Shown here piece by piece: positions 17,118 through 24,940 of a stretch of 64,000 nucleotides of DNA. Position 1 is the stretch's first letter. Each line of letters begins with the position of its first letter. The notes below the pieces were generated by a model. The model saw only the letters and a program-made list of their open reading frames with translations, did not search any database and was not told the origin of the DNA. This DNA comes from an uncultured Treponema sp. (GTDB lineage: Bacteria; Spirochaetota; Spirochaetia; Treponematales; Treponemataceae). The DNA lies in assembly GCA_949299755.1 (NCBI GenBank), contig CASGBA010000004.1:62001-126000 (forward strand), written 5' to 3'. Made by a program: the position numbers and the translations under genes.

Positions 17118-17891
17118 ATGCAAATATTTGATACTCATGCCCATATCGGGCTTATTTACGATGATCCCATAGAACAACTTCGTGTTATACAGGAAGCCAA
17201 AAGGGCAAATGTAAGCCGCATTATAAGTATCTGCAACAACCTCCATGACTTCAGTAAAGTATACCAAACCTTAAAATCCGAGCCTTCCGTTTTCCACGCC
17301 ATCGGGGTATCCCCTTCGGAAGTGACAAATCCCGGAAGGGACTGGATACACACAGTAGAAGAGGGATTAAAACTTCCCAATGTCGTAGCCCTCGGGGAAA
17401 TAGGTTTGGACTATTTCAGGAAATTCGGAGACCGGACTTCCCAAATAGAGCTTTTTATTACACAGCTCGAAATAGCTGCAAAAGCCGACATTCCTGTCAT
17501 TATACATAATCGGGAAGCAGGCCAAGATGTTTTAGCGATTCTTGCGGAAAGATTGCCGAATGCAGGGGGAGTTCTCCATTGCTATTCAGAAGACGCTGAA
17601 TATGCCAGGATTGCCTTGGATTTGAACTTGTATTTTTCCTTTGCCGGGAATTTAACTTACAGAAACGCACGGAACCTGCACGAAACGATTTTAACCCTGC
17701 CTATAGACAGAATTCTGGTTGAATCTGAAAGTCCCTTCATGGTTCCTGCTGAATACAGGGGAAAAAGAAATATGCCTTCCTACACTCCGGCCACTGTAAA
17801 ATTCATGGCGGAAATGCTGGACATGGAAATGGAAGATCTTGCCGCCCAACTGTGGAAAAACAGCTGTGCCTGTTTCAGGTTGCCGGAATAA
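17118..17891 (+). CDS. tatD: TatD-family metal-dependent hydrolase
   Basis: 257 residues of the TatD/amidohydrolase fold. Metal ligands are visible: H7 and H9 in DTHAHIG, E in GEIGLDYFR, H in PVIIHNREA, H in GGVLHCYSED, and an acidic residue in LVESESPFM. Homologues are 3'-5' DNA/RNA exonucleases linked to DNA repair, or D-tyrosyl-tRNA-type deacylases; the exact substrate cannot be told. The typical ESDAP motif near the end appears as ESESP. AGAG lies 6 nt before the ATG. The next gene, dus, follows after 25 bp. Confidence 0.9.
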   Translation: MQIFDTHAHIGLIYDDPIEQLRVIQEAKRANVSRIISICNNLHDFSKVYQTLKSEPSVFHAIGVSPSEVTNPGRDWIHTVEEGLKLPNVVALGEIGLDYFRKFGDRTSQIELFITQLEIAAKADIPVIIHNREAGQDVLAILAERLPNAGGVLHCYSEDAEYARIALDLNLYFSFAGNLTYRNARNLHETILTLPIDRILVESESPFMVPAEYRGKRNMPSYTPATVKFMAEMLDMEMEDLAAQLWKNSCACFRLPE

Positions 17892-17916
17892 TTTTTTCGC
17901 ATTCAGGGACATATAC

Positions 17917-18996
17917 GTGGATAAAACAGAAAACCTCTTTCATCCGGTGCAAATAGGAAACCTCTTCCTTTCCGGGAATATTTTCCTGGCTCCGGTTGCC
18001 GGCTATTCAGATACAGCCTTCCGCAGTATATGTTCCGGATTTGGAGCGGCTTTTTCTTACACTGAAATGGTGTCGGCGGAAGCACTTATCCGGGATTCTG
18101 CAAAAACTGAAAGACTTATGAGGCGGGCTCCCGGAGAGAAAAAATACGCGGTGCAACTTTTCGGGCCTGATCCGGAGCATATGAAAGAAGCGGTAAAAAT
18201 TGTTTTACAGAAAACGGACGCAGACTGTATCGATATCAATGCCGGCTGTCCTGTACCGAAAATCGTCAAAACCGGAGCCGGTTCAGCTTTGACAAGGAAC
18301 CCGGAAAAACTTTTTCAAATTGTAAAAGCCTCCCTGTCAGCGGTTAAGGAATTCTCCGCAGAATATAACCGGGCGGAAATTCCCGTAACCGTGAAAATAC
18401 GTTCTGGATGGGACGAAAAAAACATCACCTGGAAAGAAGCCGCAGAGGCCGCACTGGAAGCCGGAGCGGGGGCTGTCACCCTTCACCCTAGAACCCGAAA
18501 GCAGGGGTACGAAGGGAAAGCGGACTGGGAACTTATAAAACAGCTGGTGGTTTTTGCCCGGAAAAAATTCCCCGCCGCAGGAATTTTCGGCTCGGGAGAC
18601 CTTTTTTCACCGGAGGATGCGGCTGAAATGCTGAAAACAACCGGATGCGCCGCAGTGATGTTTGCCAGGGGTGCCCTTGGAAACCCTTTCATTTTCCGGC
18701 AAACCCTTTCGCTTTTAACCACCGGGCAAGAGGAGCCGGTTTCAGACAGCGAAAAAATAAAAACAAGCTGGCAGGAATTCCTGCTGCTGAAAAATGACTT
18801 GGGTGAAAAAAGCGCCGCTTTGGAAATGAGAAAACGTTTTTGCGCTTACACAAAAGGCATTAAAAACGGAGCTAAACTCAGGAACCATCTGGTACTTGGA
18901 AAAAGCGGGGCGGAATTCCGTTCCATTTTTGAAAACGCGGGTTTCAACATTCCGGATAATTCCAACGGTCCAGAGGGACAGAACAGTTTGACATAA
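17917..18996 (+). CDS. dus: tRNA-dihydrouridine synthase
   Basis: FMN enzyme of about 359 residues that reduces uridine in the tRNA D-loop. Seen: FLAPVAGYSDTAFRSICSGFGA at the start of the TIM barrel, the FMN and active-site segment INAGCPVPKIVKTGAGSAL with the catalytic Cys, VKIRSGWDE, HPRTRKQGYEGKADW and IFGSGDL. The C-terminal helical domain is short. I place the start at a GTG (17917), preceded by AGGGA at 7 nt; the frame is open earlier but that would overlap tatD. It could be DusB-like, but sub-type is not certain. Confidence 0.92.
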   Translation: MDKTENLFHPVQIGNLFLSGNIFLAPVAGYSDTAFRSICSGFGAAFSYTEMVSAEALIRDSAKTERLMRRAPGEKKYAVQLFGPDPEHMKEAVKIVLQKTDADCIDINAGCPVPKIVKTGAGSALTRNPEKLFQIVKASLSAVKEFSAEYNRAEIPVTVKIRSGWDEKNITWKEAAEAALEAGAGAVTLHPRTRKQGYEGKADWELIKQLVVFARKKFPAAGIFGSGDLFSPEDAAEMLKTTGCAAVMFARGALGNPFIFRQTLSLLTTGQEEPVSDSEKIKTSWQEFLLLKNDLGEKSAALEMRKRFCAYTKGIKNGAKLRNHLVLGKSGAEFRSIFENAGFNIPDNSNGPEGQNSLT

Positions 18997-19021
18997 AAAG
19001 TTTATGGATTATGTTTTTACC

Positions 19022-19051
19022 TTGAAAAACCTGATGGTATTGTTCTAAAAT
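19022..19051 (+). promoter_or_regulatory. Putative promoter of the 553-residue spirochaete protein
   Basis: TTGAAA (19022-19027), an 18-bp spacer and TAAAAT (19046-19051). The ATG (19061) follows after 9 nt without a Shine-Dalgarno, so the mRNA would have almost no leader. Confidence 0.5.
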
Positions 19052-19060
19052 AGCGTTACA

Positions 19061-20722
19061 ATGTCTTTCCTAAATACTGTTTTTACTGCAGTCCAGGATT
19101 TTTTTGAATTCCTTTTCGCTTCATCCTCCCCTGAATATAAAAAAAAGCAGGAATTGAAACAAATAATGCGCAGAATAAAACTGCTCCAACCGCCCTTATA
19201 CAAAACAGGCGGATTTCTTCTGCCGGCTTTTGCCACAGCGCTTTATCAGCTTCAACAATTCCTTCAACCCATTCAGAAAACCCTTTCCGCCTCAATATCC
19301 AATCAAGACAAAAGGATATCGGAAAAAAGCCGGGATTTTATCCTGGAAACCGCCCTATCTCCGGAAGAAAAAAAACTGAGGCTTTCCCTGTCCTATACAA
19401 ACAGATACGCCGAACTGAAAGGGTGTTCTGATGTCACAAAACTCCTGGAAACCCAGGGACGGAGGTTTACCCAATATTTAAAACTGGTTGACACGGAGTC
19501 TTTTAAGAAAACTGCGGAAATTTTAGGAAAACTGGATGCTTTGAAAGATTTATGCGATTTCAATTTCCAAGGTATTTTTATTGCCTTTGATCCGACTTAC
19601 CAGGAAGAATTTGAATTCAATTCCGGGAATGAAACCCAAAGCTCCAAGGAAGCCGGAAACTCTGAAGAAAAATCCTCCGGTTCCCAGATGAATTTTCAGG
19701 CGGTTCCTGTCAGTGAAATTATTCCCCAATTGTTGGATCTTAATTTTTTGCTTCAAAACATAGATTTATCCCAAAGAATTTCCGAAGCTTTAGTCCTTTT
19801 GTCCGCTTTTATTCTGAATACGCAGGTTTCAGAAGAAATGCATTTACAGGTTAATCGAATCCTCCAAATGATTTCCTGGCAAATTAAAAATAAAATTTCC
19901 TCCACCTTTATTATGGATGTCATAAAACTGGAAAAAAATGATCCTGCCTTTGTTCCGGAAAACCCGGAACGGAAAAACGATGCCGTACAATTATATAAAA
20001 CGAGGCTCACGGAAGTTTTTCACGGAGATTCCAGAAAAATCCTGCAAAGTGCCCAGGAAAATGAAACCATACAGCTTATTAAAGAAACCTTCGGGAAAAT
20101 CCCCCTTGATACTATTTCAGGATATAATGAAGAAAACAGCCAGATGATTTCTGACAGCACGCCCTTCTCTTTTGAATGGGTCCTCCCACTCAGATTAATA
20201 AAAACCTTTTCCATACATTTCCTTGAACAGCAGTTCAAGCAAATCCTCAATTCCGTAATTGTCGAAGGTTTTTTTGTAAACAGGGGGATTCAATCTTCCT
20301 TCGCCTCTTCCTTTTTCTTTTGCACCGGAATACTTCAAAAAATACAGGAATTTGAAACCCTTTTTCAAAATGAGCAGCCTTTCAGTATTCCCGTCATCCG
20401 CAGTTATGTGGACGGTATTAAAGCCGGAGACGATTTTGAAAAACCGCTGCATAATATGGTGGAAAGCGCAAATATTCAGGCAAAAAACTTTATACAGCAA
20501 TGCGCAACCAACTATGCAGGTCTTTTTAATTTTGCTGAAACTGTACTGGAAGAAAATAAAAAGCCTGTACCGGATTTAATTACAAACATAAAAACGTTGA
20601 CAAGCTCCACAAAAAATGCCGAATCTTTTAGGATTTTGGAAAGTGATATTCAAATTTTTAAAAATTTCTTGGAGTTAATGAAAAAGTATGCTATAATCCC
20701 TGACAATTCAATGAAACCTTGA
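19061..20722 (+). CDS. Uncharacterised 553-residue spirochaete protein (possibly DUF5312)
   Basis: I do not recognise a function. The protein is large, soluble, mostly helical, with no signal peptide and no clear membrane span. Residues about 20-60 are basic and hydrophobic (KKKQELKQIMRRIKLLQPPLYKTGG), 190-215 form a Ser/Glu-rich linker (SGNETQSSKEAGNSEEKSS), and helical repeats dominate the remainder. Its features fit the Treponema-restricted family annotated as DUF5312; I could not verify this by search. It stands alone between dus and a diguanylate cyclase. It may be transcribed from its own near-leaderless promoter. Confidence 0.6.
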   Translation: MSFLNTVFTAVQDFFEFLFASSSPEYKKKQELKQIMRRIKLLQPPLYKTGGFLLPAFATALYQLQQFLQPIQKTLSASISNQDKRISEKSRDFILETALSPEEKKLRLSLSYTNRYAELKGCSDVTKLLETQGRRFTQYLKLVDTESFKKTAEILGKLDALKDLCDFNFQGIFIAFDPTYQEEFEFNSGNETQSSKEAGNSEEKSSGSQMNFQAVPVSEIIPQLLDLNFLLQNIDLSQRISEALVLLSAFILNTQVSEEMHLQVNRILQMISWQIKNKISSTFIMDVIKLEKNDPAFVPENPERKNDAVQLYKTRLTEVFHGDSRKILQSAQENETIQLIKETFGKIPLDTISGYNEENSQMISDSTPFSFEWVLPLRLIKTFSIHFLEQQFKQILNSVIVEGFFVNRGIQSSFASSFFFCTGILQKIQEFETLFQNEQPFSIPVIRSYVDGIKAGDDFEKPLHNMVESANIQAKNFIQQCATNYAGLFNFAETVLEENKKPVPDLITNIKTLTSSTKNAESFRILESDIQIFKNFLELMKKYAIIPDNSMKP

Positions 20723-20820
20723 CTTTTTGCTGTAAAACCGTACCGCAATTTAACATCATGGAGAAAACGGCCGAAATACATAGTGGATATTCAGGTCAAT
20801 TGATATTGATACGGTGAATA

Positions 20821-20852
20821 AAACAGAAAAGATTGGTCTGTATTTTCTGTTT
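20821..20852 (+). repeat. 10-bp perfect inverted repeat in the leader of a diguanylate cyclase gene
   Basis: AAACAGAAAA (20821-20830) and TTTTCTGTTT (20843-20852) with a 12-nt loop. It is AT-rich, so a weak RNA hairpin or an operator are both possible. It lies 27 nt before the preferred ATG of the cyclase and contains no T-run suited to termination. Confidence 0.45.
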
Positions 20853-20879
20853 AGTAATTATTGTTTGAGGAACGTATTT

Positions 20880-21935
20880 ATGTCCCAAAAGAAGATCTCT
20901 GAGGAAAAGGTCTTTTTTGAAAAACAAATCTACGATTTGAAACAACTCCTGGAAATTTCCAAAAGCTTAAATTCCACTATGGATTTTTCAACTCTGATAG
21001 AATCTTTTCTTTATATATGCATGGGACAGTTCCAGACAATAGGGGCGGCCTTGTTTACAAAGGCTGATTTCGATGCTTCCTCGTTCCAAATGGGACAGAA
21101 TTTCTACGGATTTGATGTGAAAGAGGGTGTTGAATACAGCTTTCCGGAAGATCATCCCTTCATAAACTTTTTGGCAAAAAACCCGGAATGTCTTACAATT
21201 GAACAGCTGAATAACAGCGGCTTAAAAAAAGACGAGGCTTTAAAAGCTCTTTTATCTTTGGAACCAACACTGATTGTTCCCCTTAAAGTAAAAGGACATA
21301 TAAACGGTATTTTAGTTTTAGGGCAACAAATAAATCAAAAACCCTATTCAGATTATGACAAAGAACATATGACGGCAATTGCTTCTTTGGCCGCTATCGC
21401 AATAAATAATGCCATGCTTCTGGAAATGAGCACCACAGATATGATGACACATTTGAAGCTTAAACATTTTTTCTACACTGTTTTAGCGGAAAAATTGGAA
21501 ATGTGTGAAAATAAGGGGCTTTCTTTGTCCGTTATAATGTTGGACATTGATTTTTTCAAGCGATTTAACGATACTTATGGCCATGCCTGTGGCGATTTGG
21601 TTCTTCAGAAAGTTTCCAGTGTTATCCAGCAAAATACCAGGGCACAGGATTTGGCGGCAAGATACGGAGGAGAAGAATTCGTTGTTCTGCTTTGTGAAAC
21701 AGACAGTGATATAGCCGAAAAAATAGCGGAAAGAATCCGCTATTCCATAGAAAACATGGACATTGTTTACAGCGAACAACATTTAACCGTAACGATTTCT
21801 GCGGGTGTTGCCCAATATGACCCGCAGACAGACTCTTCCCCTAAAATGCTGGTTGATCGGGCGGATAAAGCTCTTTATATATCCAAAGAAACCGGCAGAA
21901 ACCGCGTTACTGTTGCCGGCCCCGGAGGTTTATAA
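20880..21935 (+). CDS. GAF-GGDEF diguanylate cyclase
   Basis: About 351 residues: a short coiled-coil N-terminus (1-35), a GAF-like sensor domain (about 40-190) and a C-terminal GGDEF domain (about 195-345). The catalytic motif is GGEEF (263-267), a working variant, with an inhibitory I-site RxxD (RAQD 254-257) five residues ahead, so it should make c-di-GMP and be product-inhibited. No membrane span, thus cytoplasmic. Start at ATG 20880 with GAGGA 8 nt upstream; an in-frame GTG 22 codons earlier lacks a ribosome site. The rhomboid gene follows after 9 bp. Confidence 0.88.
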   Translation: MSQKKISEEKVFFEKQIYDLKQLLEISKSLNSTMDFSTLIESFLYICMGQFQTIGAALFTKADFDASSFQMGQNFYGFDVKEGVEYSFPEDHPFINFLAKNPECLTIEQLNNSGLKKDEALKALLSLEPTLIVPLKVKGHINGILVLGQQINQKPYSDYDKEHMTAIASLAAIAINNAMLLEMSTTDMMTHLKLKHFFYTVLAEKLEMCENKGLSLSVIMLDIDFFKRFNDTYGHACGDLVLQKVSSVIQQNTRAQDLAARYGGEEFVVLLCETDSDIAEKIAERIRYSIENMDIVYSEQHLTVTISAGVAQYDPQTDSSPKMLVDRADKALYISKETGRNRVTVAGPGGL

Positions 21936-21944
21936 TTTCAGAAT

Positions 21945-22583
21945 ATGAGTTTTTTATCCACTATCAGAAAACCTTTCAGGTATAGCTTCCAAAATATGGC
22001 TTTAATCCTTATTGGAATAAATCTTCTTGTTTATATGTTTTTACAGGTATTTCCGAAAGGAAAGTTTTACCTGGCCCTTAATCCGGGTTTTTTTATTTAT
22101 TCCAAATTTTATTGGCAGGTTTTCACTTACCAATTCGTACACAGCGGCCTTATGCATCTTTTTTCAAACATGCTGGGATTGTTTTTCTTTGGCATTGCTG
22201 TGGAACGGCGTATCGGGTCAAAGGAATTCCTTTTCGCCTACTTATTTTCGGGAACTGTCTGCGGAATTCTTTCCCTGGTGATTTATATTTTAACGGATGC
22301 CTGGATGGTATTTTTGTTGGGAGCATCCGGAGCGGTGTTTGCCATTCTGCTTTTGTATGCGGTGCTTTTTCCCCGTTCAGTGATTTTTATATGGGGAATT
22401 ATTCCCGTTCCGGCACCTCTCCTGATCATAGGATACGGGGCATTGGAGACTATTTACATGATTTCCGGTTCCCAGACAGGGATTGCCCACAGTACCCATC
22501 TAATCGGATTTGCTGTCGCATGGGTTTATTCCATTGTCCGCCTGGGACTCAATCCTTTCCATGTTTGGTTTCCAAAACGATAA
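21945..22583 (+). CDS. Rhomboid-family intramembrane serine protease
   Basis: 212 residues with about six membrane helices. The rhomboid dyad is present: S128 in GASGAV and His185 in AHSTHLIG, plus the HxxxN-type element HLFSNMLG in the second helix. It should cleave membrane-spanning substrates inside the bilayer; substrates unknown. A TATAAT lies 8 nt before the ATG but without a good -35; GGAGG is 17 nt away. It probably forms a unit with the cyclase before it and the secreted protein after it. Confidence 0.85.
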   Translation: MSFLSTIRKPFRYSFQNMALILIGINLLVYMFLQVFPKGKFYLALNPGFFIYSKFYWQVFTYQFVHSGLMHLFSNMLGLFFFGIAVERRIGSKEFLFAYLFSGTVCGILSLVIYILTDAWMVFLLGASGAVFAILLLYAVLFPRSVIFIWGIIPVPAPLLIIGYGALETIYMISGSQTGIAHSTHLIGFAVAWVYSIVRLGLNPFHVWFPKR

Positions 22584-22584
22584 A

Positions 22585-23271
22585 ATGAATATCCTTTTAA
22601 GGAAAAATATATTCCGGATTTTTTTAGTTTTTTTCATCTTGGAACTTGGTCCGCAATCTTATTCCAGCGCCCAACACATAACACCGCTGCCACGGATGTC
22701 TTCAGCCTCTCTTTGGGTTTATTCCGAGGAGGTTCCCGGCAATGAAAAATATTCACCCCGGGCGGCCCTGGAAAAAACGGCTCTTTTCATAATTTCCGGA
22801 ATGGTTTTCGGTTGGAAATTCGAATACACACCTTCCGATAAAGCCCGTAACGTGCCTGAATATTTTTCGATAGAACCAATTACGGAAATTTCTCCTGAGA
22901 ATCCGAATTTCTCTCTTTCTCATATACAGAACAAAACGCCGAGACTCTATGGACGGGCTGAATTTATTTACGATGAGGCGGCCCTGCAAAGTTTCACATA
23001 TTGGAATTCCATTATTTTTAAAACAAGCGAAGGCCGAGGATATGGTGAAAGACGGGATGAAACAGCCGGAATTCTCCAAGCTTATACAAACGCCCTTAAA
23101 CAGGCGGTCAGGGAGTACGCCCGGACAATAGAAAAAAACAAACCCAAAGAAATCCGGGGCGACATGAAACTTAAAGAAGAACCCCGCCTCTTCGCCGATC
23201 AGGGGCAGGTTATTGCGGAGGTAAGGGTTCTTTTGAATATAAAGGAAATAGTACCTTACACGGTTTTTTAG
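22585..23271 (+). CDS. Secreted hypothetical protein
   Basis: About 228 residues, starting one base after the rhomboid stop. A signal peptide is seen (RKNIFRIFLVFFILELG, cut near residue 25-30). The mature part has no domain I recognise; it ends in a conserved-looking segment, QVIAEVRVLLNIKEIVPYTVF. No Cys lipobox. Likely periplasmic in a spirochaete. The frame is open 25 codons upstream within the rhomboid gene, but the signal peptide supports ATG 22585. No obvious Shine-Dalgarno, so translation is probably coupled to the rhomboid gene. Function unknown. Confidence 0.65.
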   Translation: MNILLRKNIFRIFLVFFILELGPQSYSSAQHITPLPRMSSASLWVYSEEVPGNEKYSPRAALEKTALFIISGMVFGWKFEYTPSDKARNVPEYFSIEPITEISPENPNFSLSHIQNKTPRLYGRAEFIYDEAALQSFTYWNSIIFKTSEGRGYGERRDETAGILQAYTNALKQAVREYARTIEKNKPKEIRGDMKLKEEPRLFADQGQVIAEVRVLLNIKEIVPYTVF

Positions 23272-23303
23272 AATCTTTGTAAAAACACTCTTTACCGCGA
23301 TAC

Positions 23304-23331
23304 TTCACATTTTTTTCAAAAATGTTATACT
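23304..23331 (+). promoter_or_regulatory. Promoter of pheS-pheT
   Basis: TTCACA (23304-23309), a 16-bp spacer and TATACT (23326-23331), with GGGAG and the pheS ATG shortly downstream. No T-box leader or attenuator is visible. Confidence 0.65.
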
Positions 23332-23351
23332 AAAGAAAAGGGAGTTTTGTC

Positions 23352-24911
23352 ATGGATGTAGCACAAATAATAAAAAATCTGCACCCTCTTGAAATCCGTC
23401 TTTTACGGACATATAACCCGGGAGAGAATTTAACTGCGGAAAAATTGGAAAAAGAGCTTGATTACAAGCCCGGTCATGCCAACCAGGCTTTTTCTTGGTT
23501 GACCGGAAAAAACCTTCTGAAAGAAGTGAACCGTGAAACCCGTACTTTTTTTGAATTAACGGATACCGGCAGAATTTTCGCTGAATCCGGAACACCGGAA
23601 GAACGCATCCTCAATTATCTGAAAGAATCAGGGCCCAAATCCCTGCCGGAAATTGCCTCCGCTCTATCATTGGAAAACAAGGACGTGGGCTCAGCCTTTG
23701 GGCAGCTTTCAAAAGAAGGGGCCCTTCAAATGGACGGGGAAAAAAAAGCGTCGTTTGTAAAATACCCGGAATCATCCCGATTGGAAACCATAAAAACTCT
23801 TCTGAAAAAAGGCATGGAAAATCCTGCGGGAATTCTGGAAAAAGAATCCCTTTCCGATAATGAAAACACTGTTATGCAGACGCTGGCAAAAAAACGCGGT
23901 TCTGCCGATGCCCCTTTCAGAACTGTGGAAAGGGATACGGTCGTTTTTACCCTAACAAACGACGCTACCGAAATAAAAACCGCTTTGAATAAGGCCGGAA
24001 TTACCGGTGAAGAAATCGGCGTTTTGTCTCCGGCGATGCTGAAAACCGGAAGCTGGAAAAACGGCGTTTTCCGCGGATACAACATAGCGGTTCCCCCCGC
24101 AAGGATAATACAAGGCCGGATAAATCCCTATGTAAATTTTTTGGAAAGCGTAAAAGACAAACTTTCTTCCTTGGGTTTTGAGGAATTTGACGGACCGCTT
24201 GTTGAAACAGAATTCTGGAATTCAGACGCTTTGTTTATGCCACAATTCCATGCAGCCCGTGACATCCACGACGTATATTATGTAAAGGAACCTTTAAAGG
24301 CAAAAAAAATAGAAGAACCCTTTTTGTCCCAGGTAGCGTTAACCCATGAAAATGGAGGGAAATCCGGAAGCCGTGGATGGAACTATACTTTTGACAAGGA
24401 ATTCACAAAACGGTTGATTCTCCGCAGTCAGGGGACGGTTCTTTCTGCCCATCAATTGGCGTCTAATCCAAAAATCCCGGGCAAATATTTTGGAATAGTC
24501 CGCTGTTTCCGCTACGATAAAGTTGACGCTACGCATCTTTCCGATTTTTACCAAACAGAAGGAATTGTTCTCGGTGAAGAAGTGAACCTCCGGACATTGC
24601 TCGGCTTTTTGGAAATGTTTGCCGTTGAAATTGCCGGTGCAACGGAAGTCAAATACGTGCCCGGCTACTTTCCGTTTACGGAACCGTCCATCGAGGTACA
24701 TATAAAACATCCTGTTCTTGGCTGGTTTGAGCTCGGAGGTTCCGGTATTTTCCGTCCGGAAGTCACCAGCGCAATGGGCATAGATGTTCCTGTCCTTGCC
24801 TGGGGAATAGGTATAGACCGTATGGCGCTTATGGCACTGGCTTTGAACGACTTGCGGGAACTTTTCAGCACCGACATAGAAAGTGTACGTCTTCGCCGTG
24901 CAAAATATTGA
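23352..24911 (+). CDS. pheS: Phenylalanyl-tRNA synthetase alpha subunit, archaeal type
   Basis: 519 residues, far longer than the usual bacterial PheS (about 330-350). The N-terminus has winged-helix repeats (LDYKPGHANQAFSWLTGKNLL and the LSLENKDVGSAFGQLSKEGAL region) as in archaeal and eukaryotic enzymes, and the C-terminal class II core has FDGPLVETEFWNSDALFMPQ, RILRSQGT-type HQLAS, the FRYDKVDATHLSDFYQTEG block and motif 3 GWGIGIDR-like AWGIGIDRMAL. It charges tRNA-Phe with PheT. Archaeal-type PheRS in spirochaetes is an established case of ancient gene transfer. GGAG lies 8 nt before the ATG. Confidence 0.94.
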   Translation: MDVAQIIKNLHPLEIRLLRTYNPGENLTAEKLEKELDYKPGHANQAFSWLTGKNLLKEVNRETRTFFELTDTGRIFAESGTPEERILNYLKESGPKSLPEIASALSLENKDVGSAFGQLSKEGALQMDGEKKASFVKYPESSRLETIKTLLKKGMENPAGILEKESLSDNENTVMQTLAKKRGSADAPFRTVERDTVVFTLTNDATEIKTALNKAGITGEEIGVLSPAMLKTGSWKNGVFRGYNIAVPPARIIQGRINPYVNFLESVKDKLSSLGFEEFDGPLVETEFWNSDALFMPQFHAARDIHDVYYVKEPLKAKKIEEPFLSQVALTHENGGKSGSRGWNYTFDKEFTKRLILRSQGTVLSAHQLASNPKIPGKYFGIVRCFRYDKVDATHLSDFYQTEGIVLGEEVNLRTLLGFLEMFAVEIAGATEVKYVPGYFPFTEPSIEVHIKHPVLGWFELGGSGIFRPEVTSAMGIDVPVLAWGIGIDRMALMALALNDLRELFSTDIESVRLRRAKY

Positions 24912-24940
24912 TTTAAGCGATGAAATAACTGGAGAAAACA

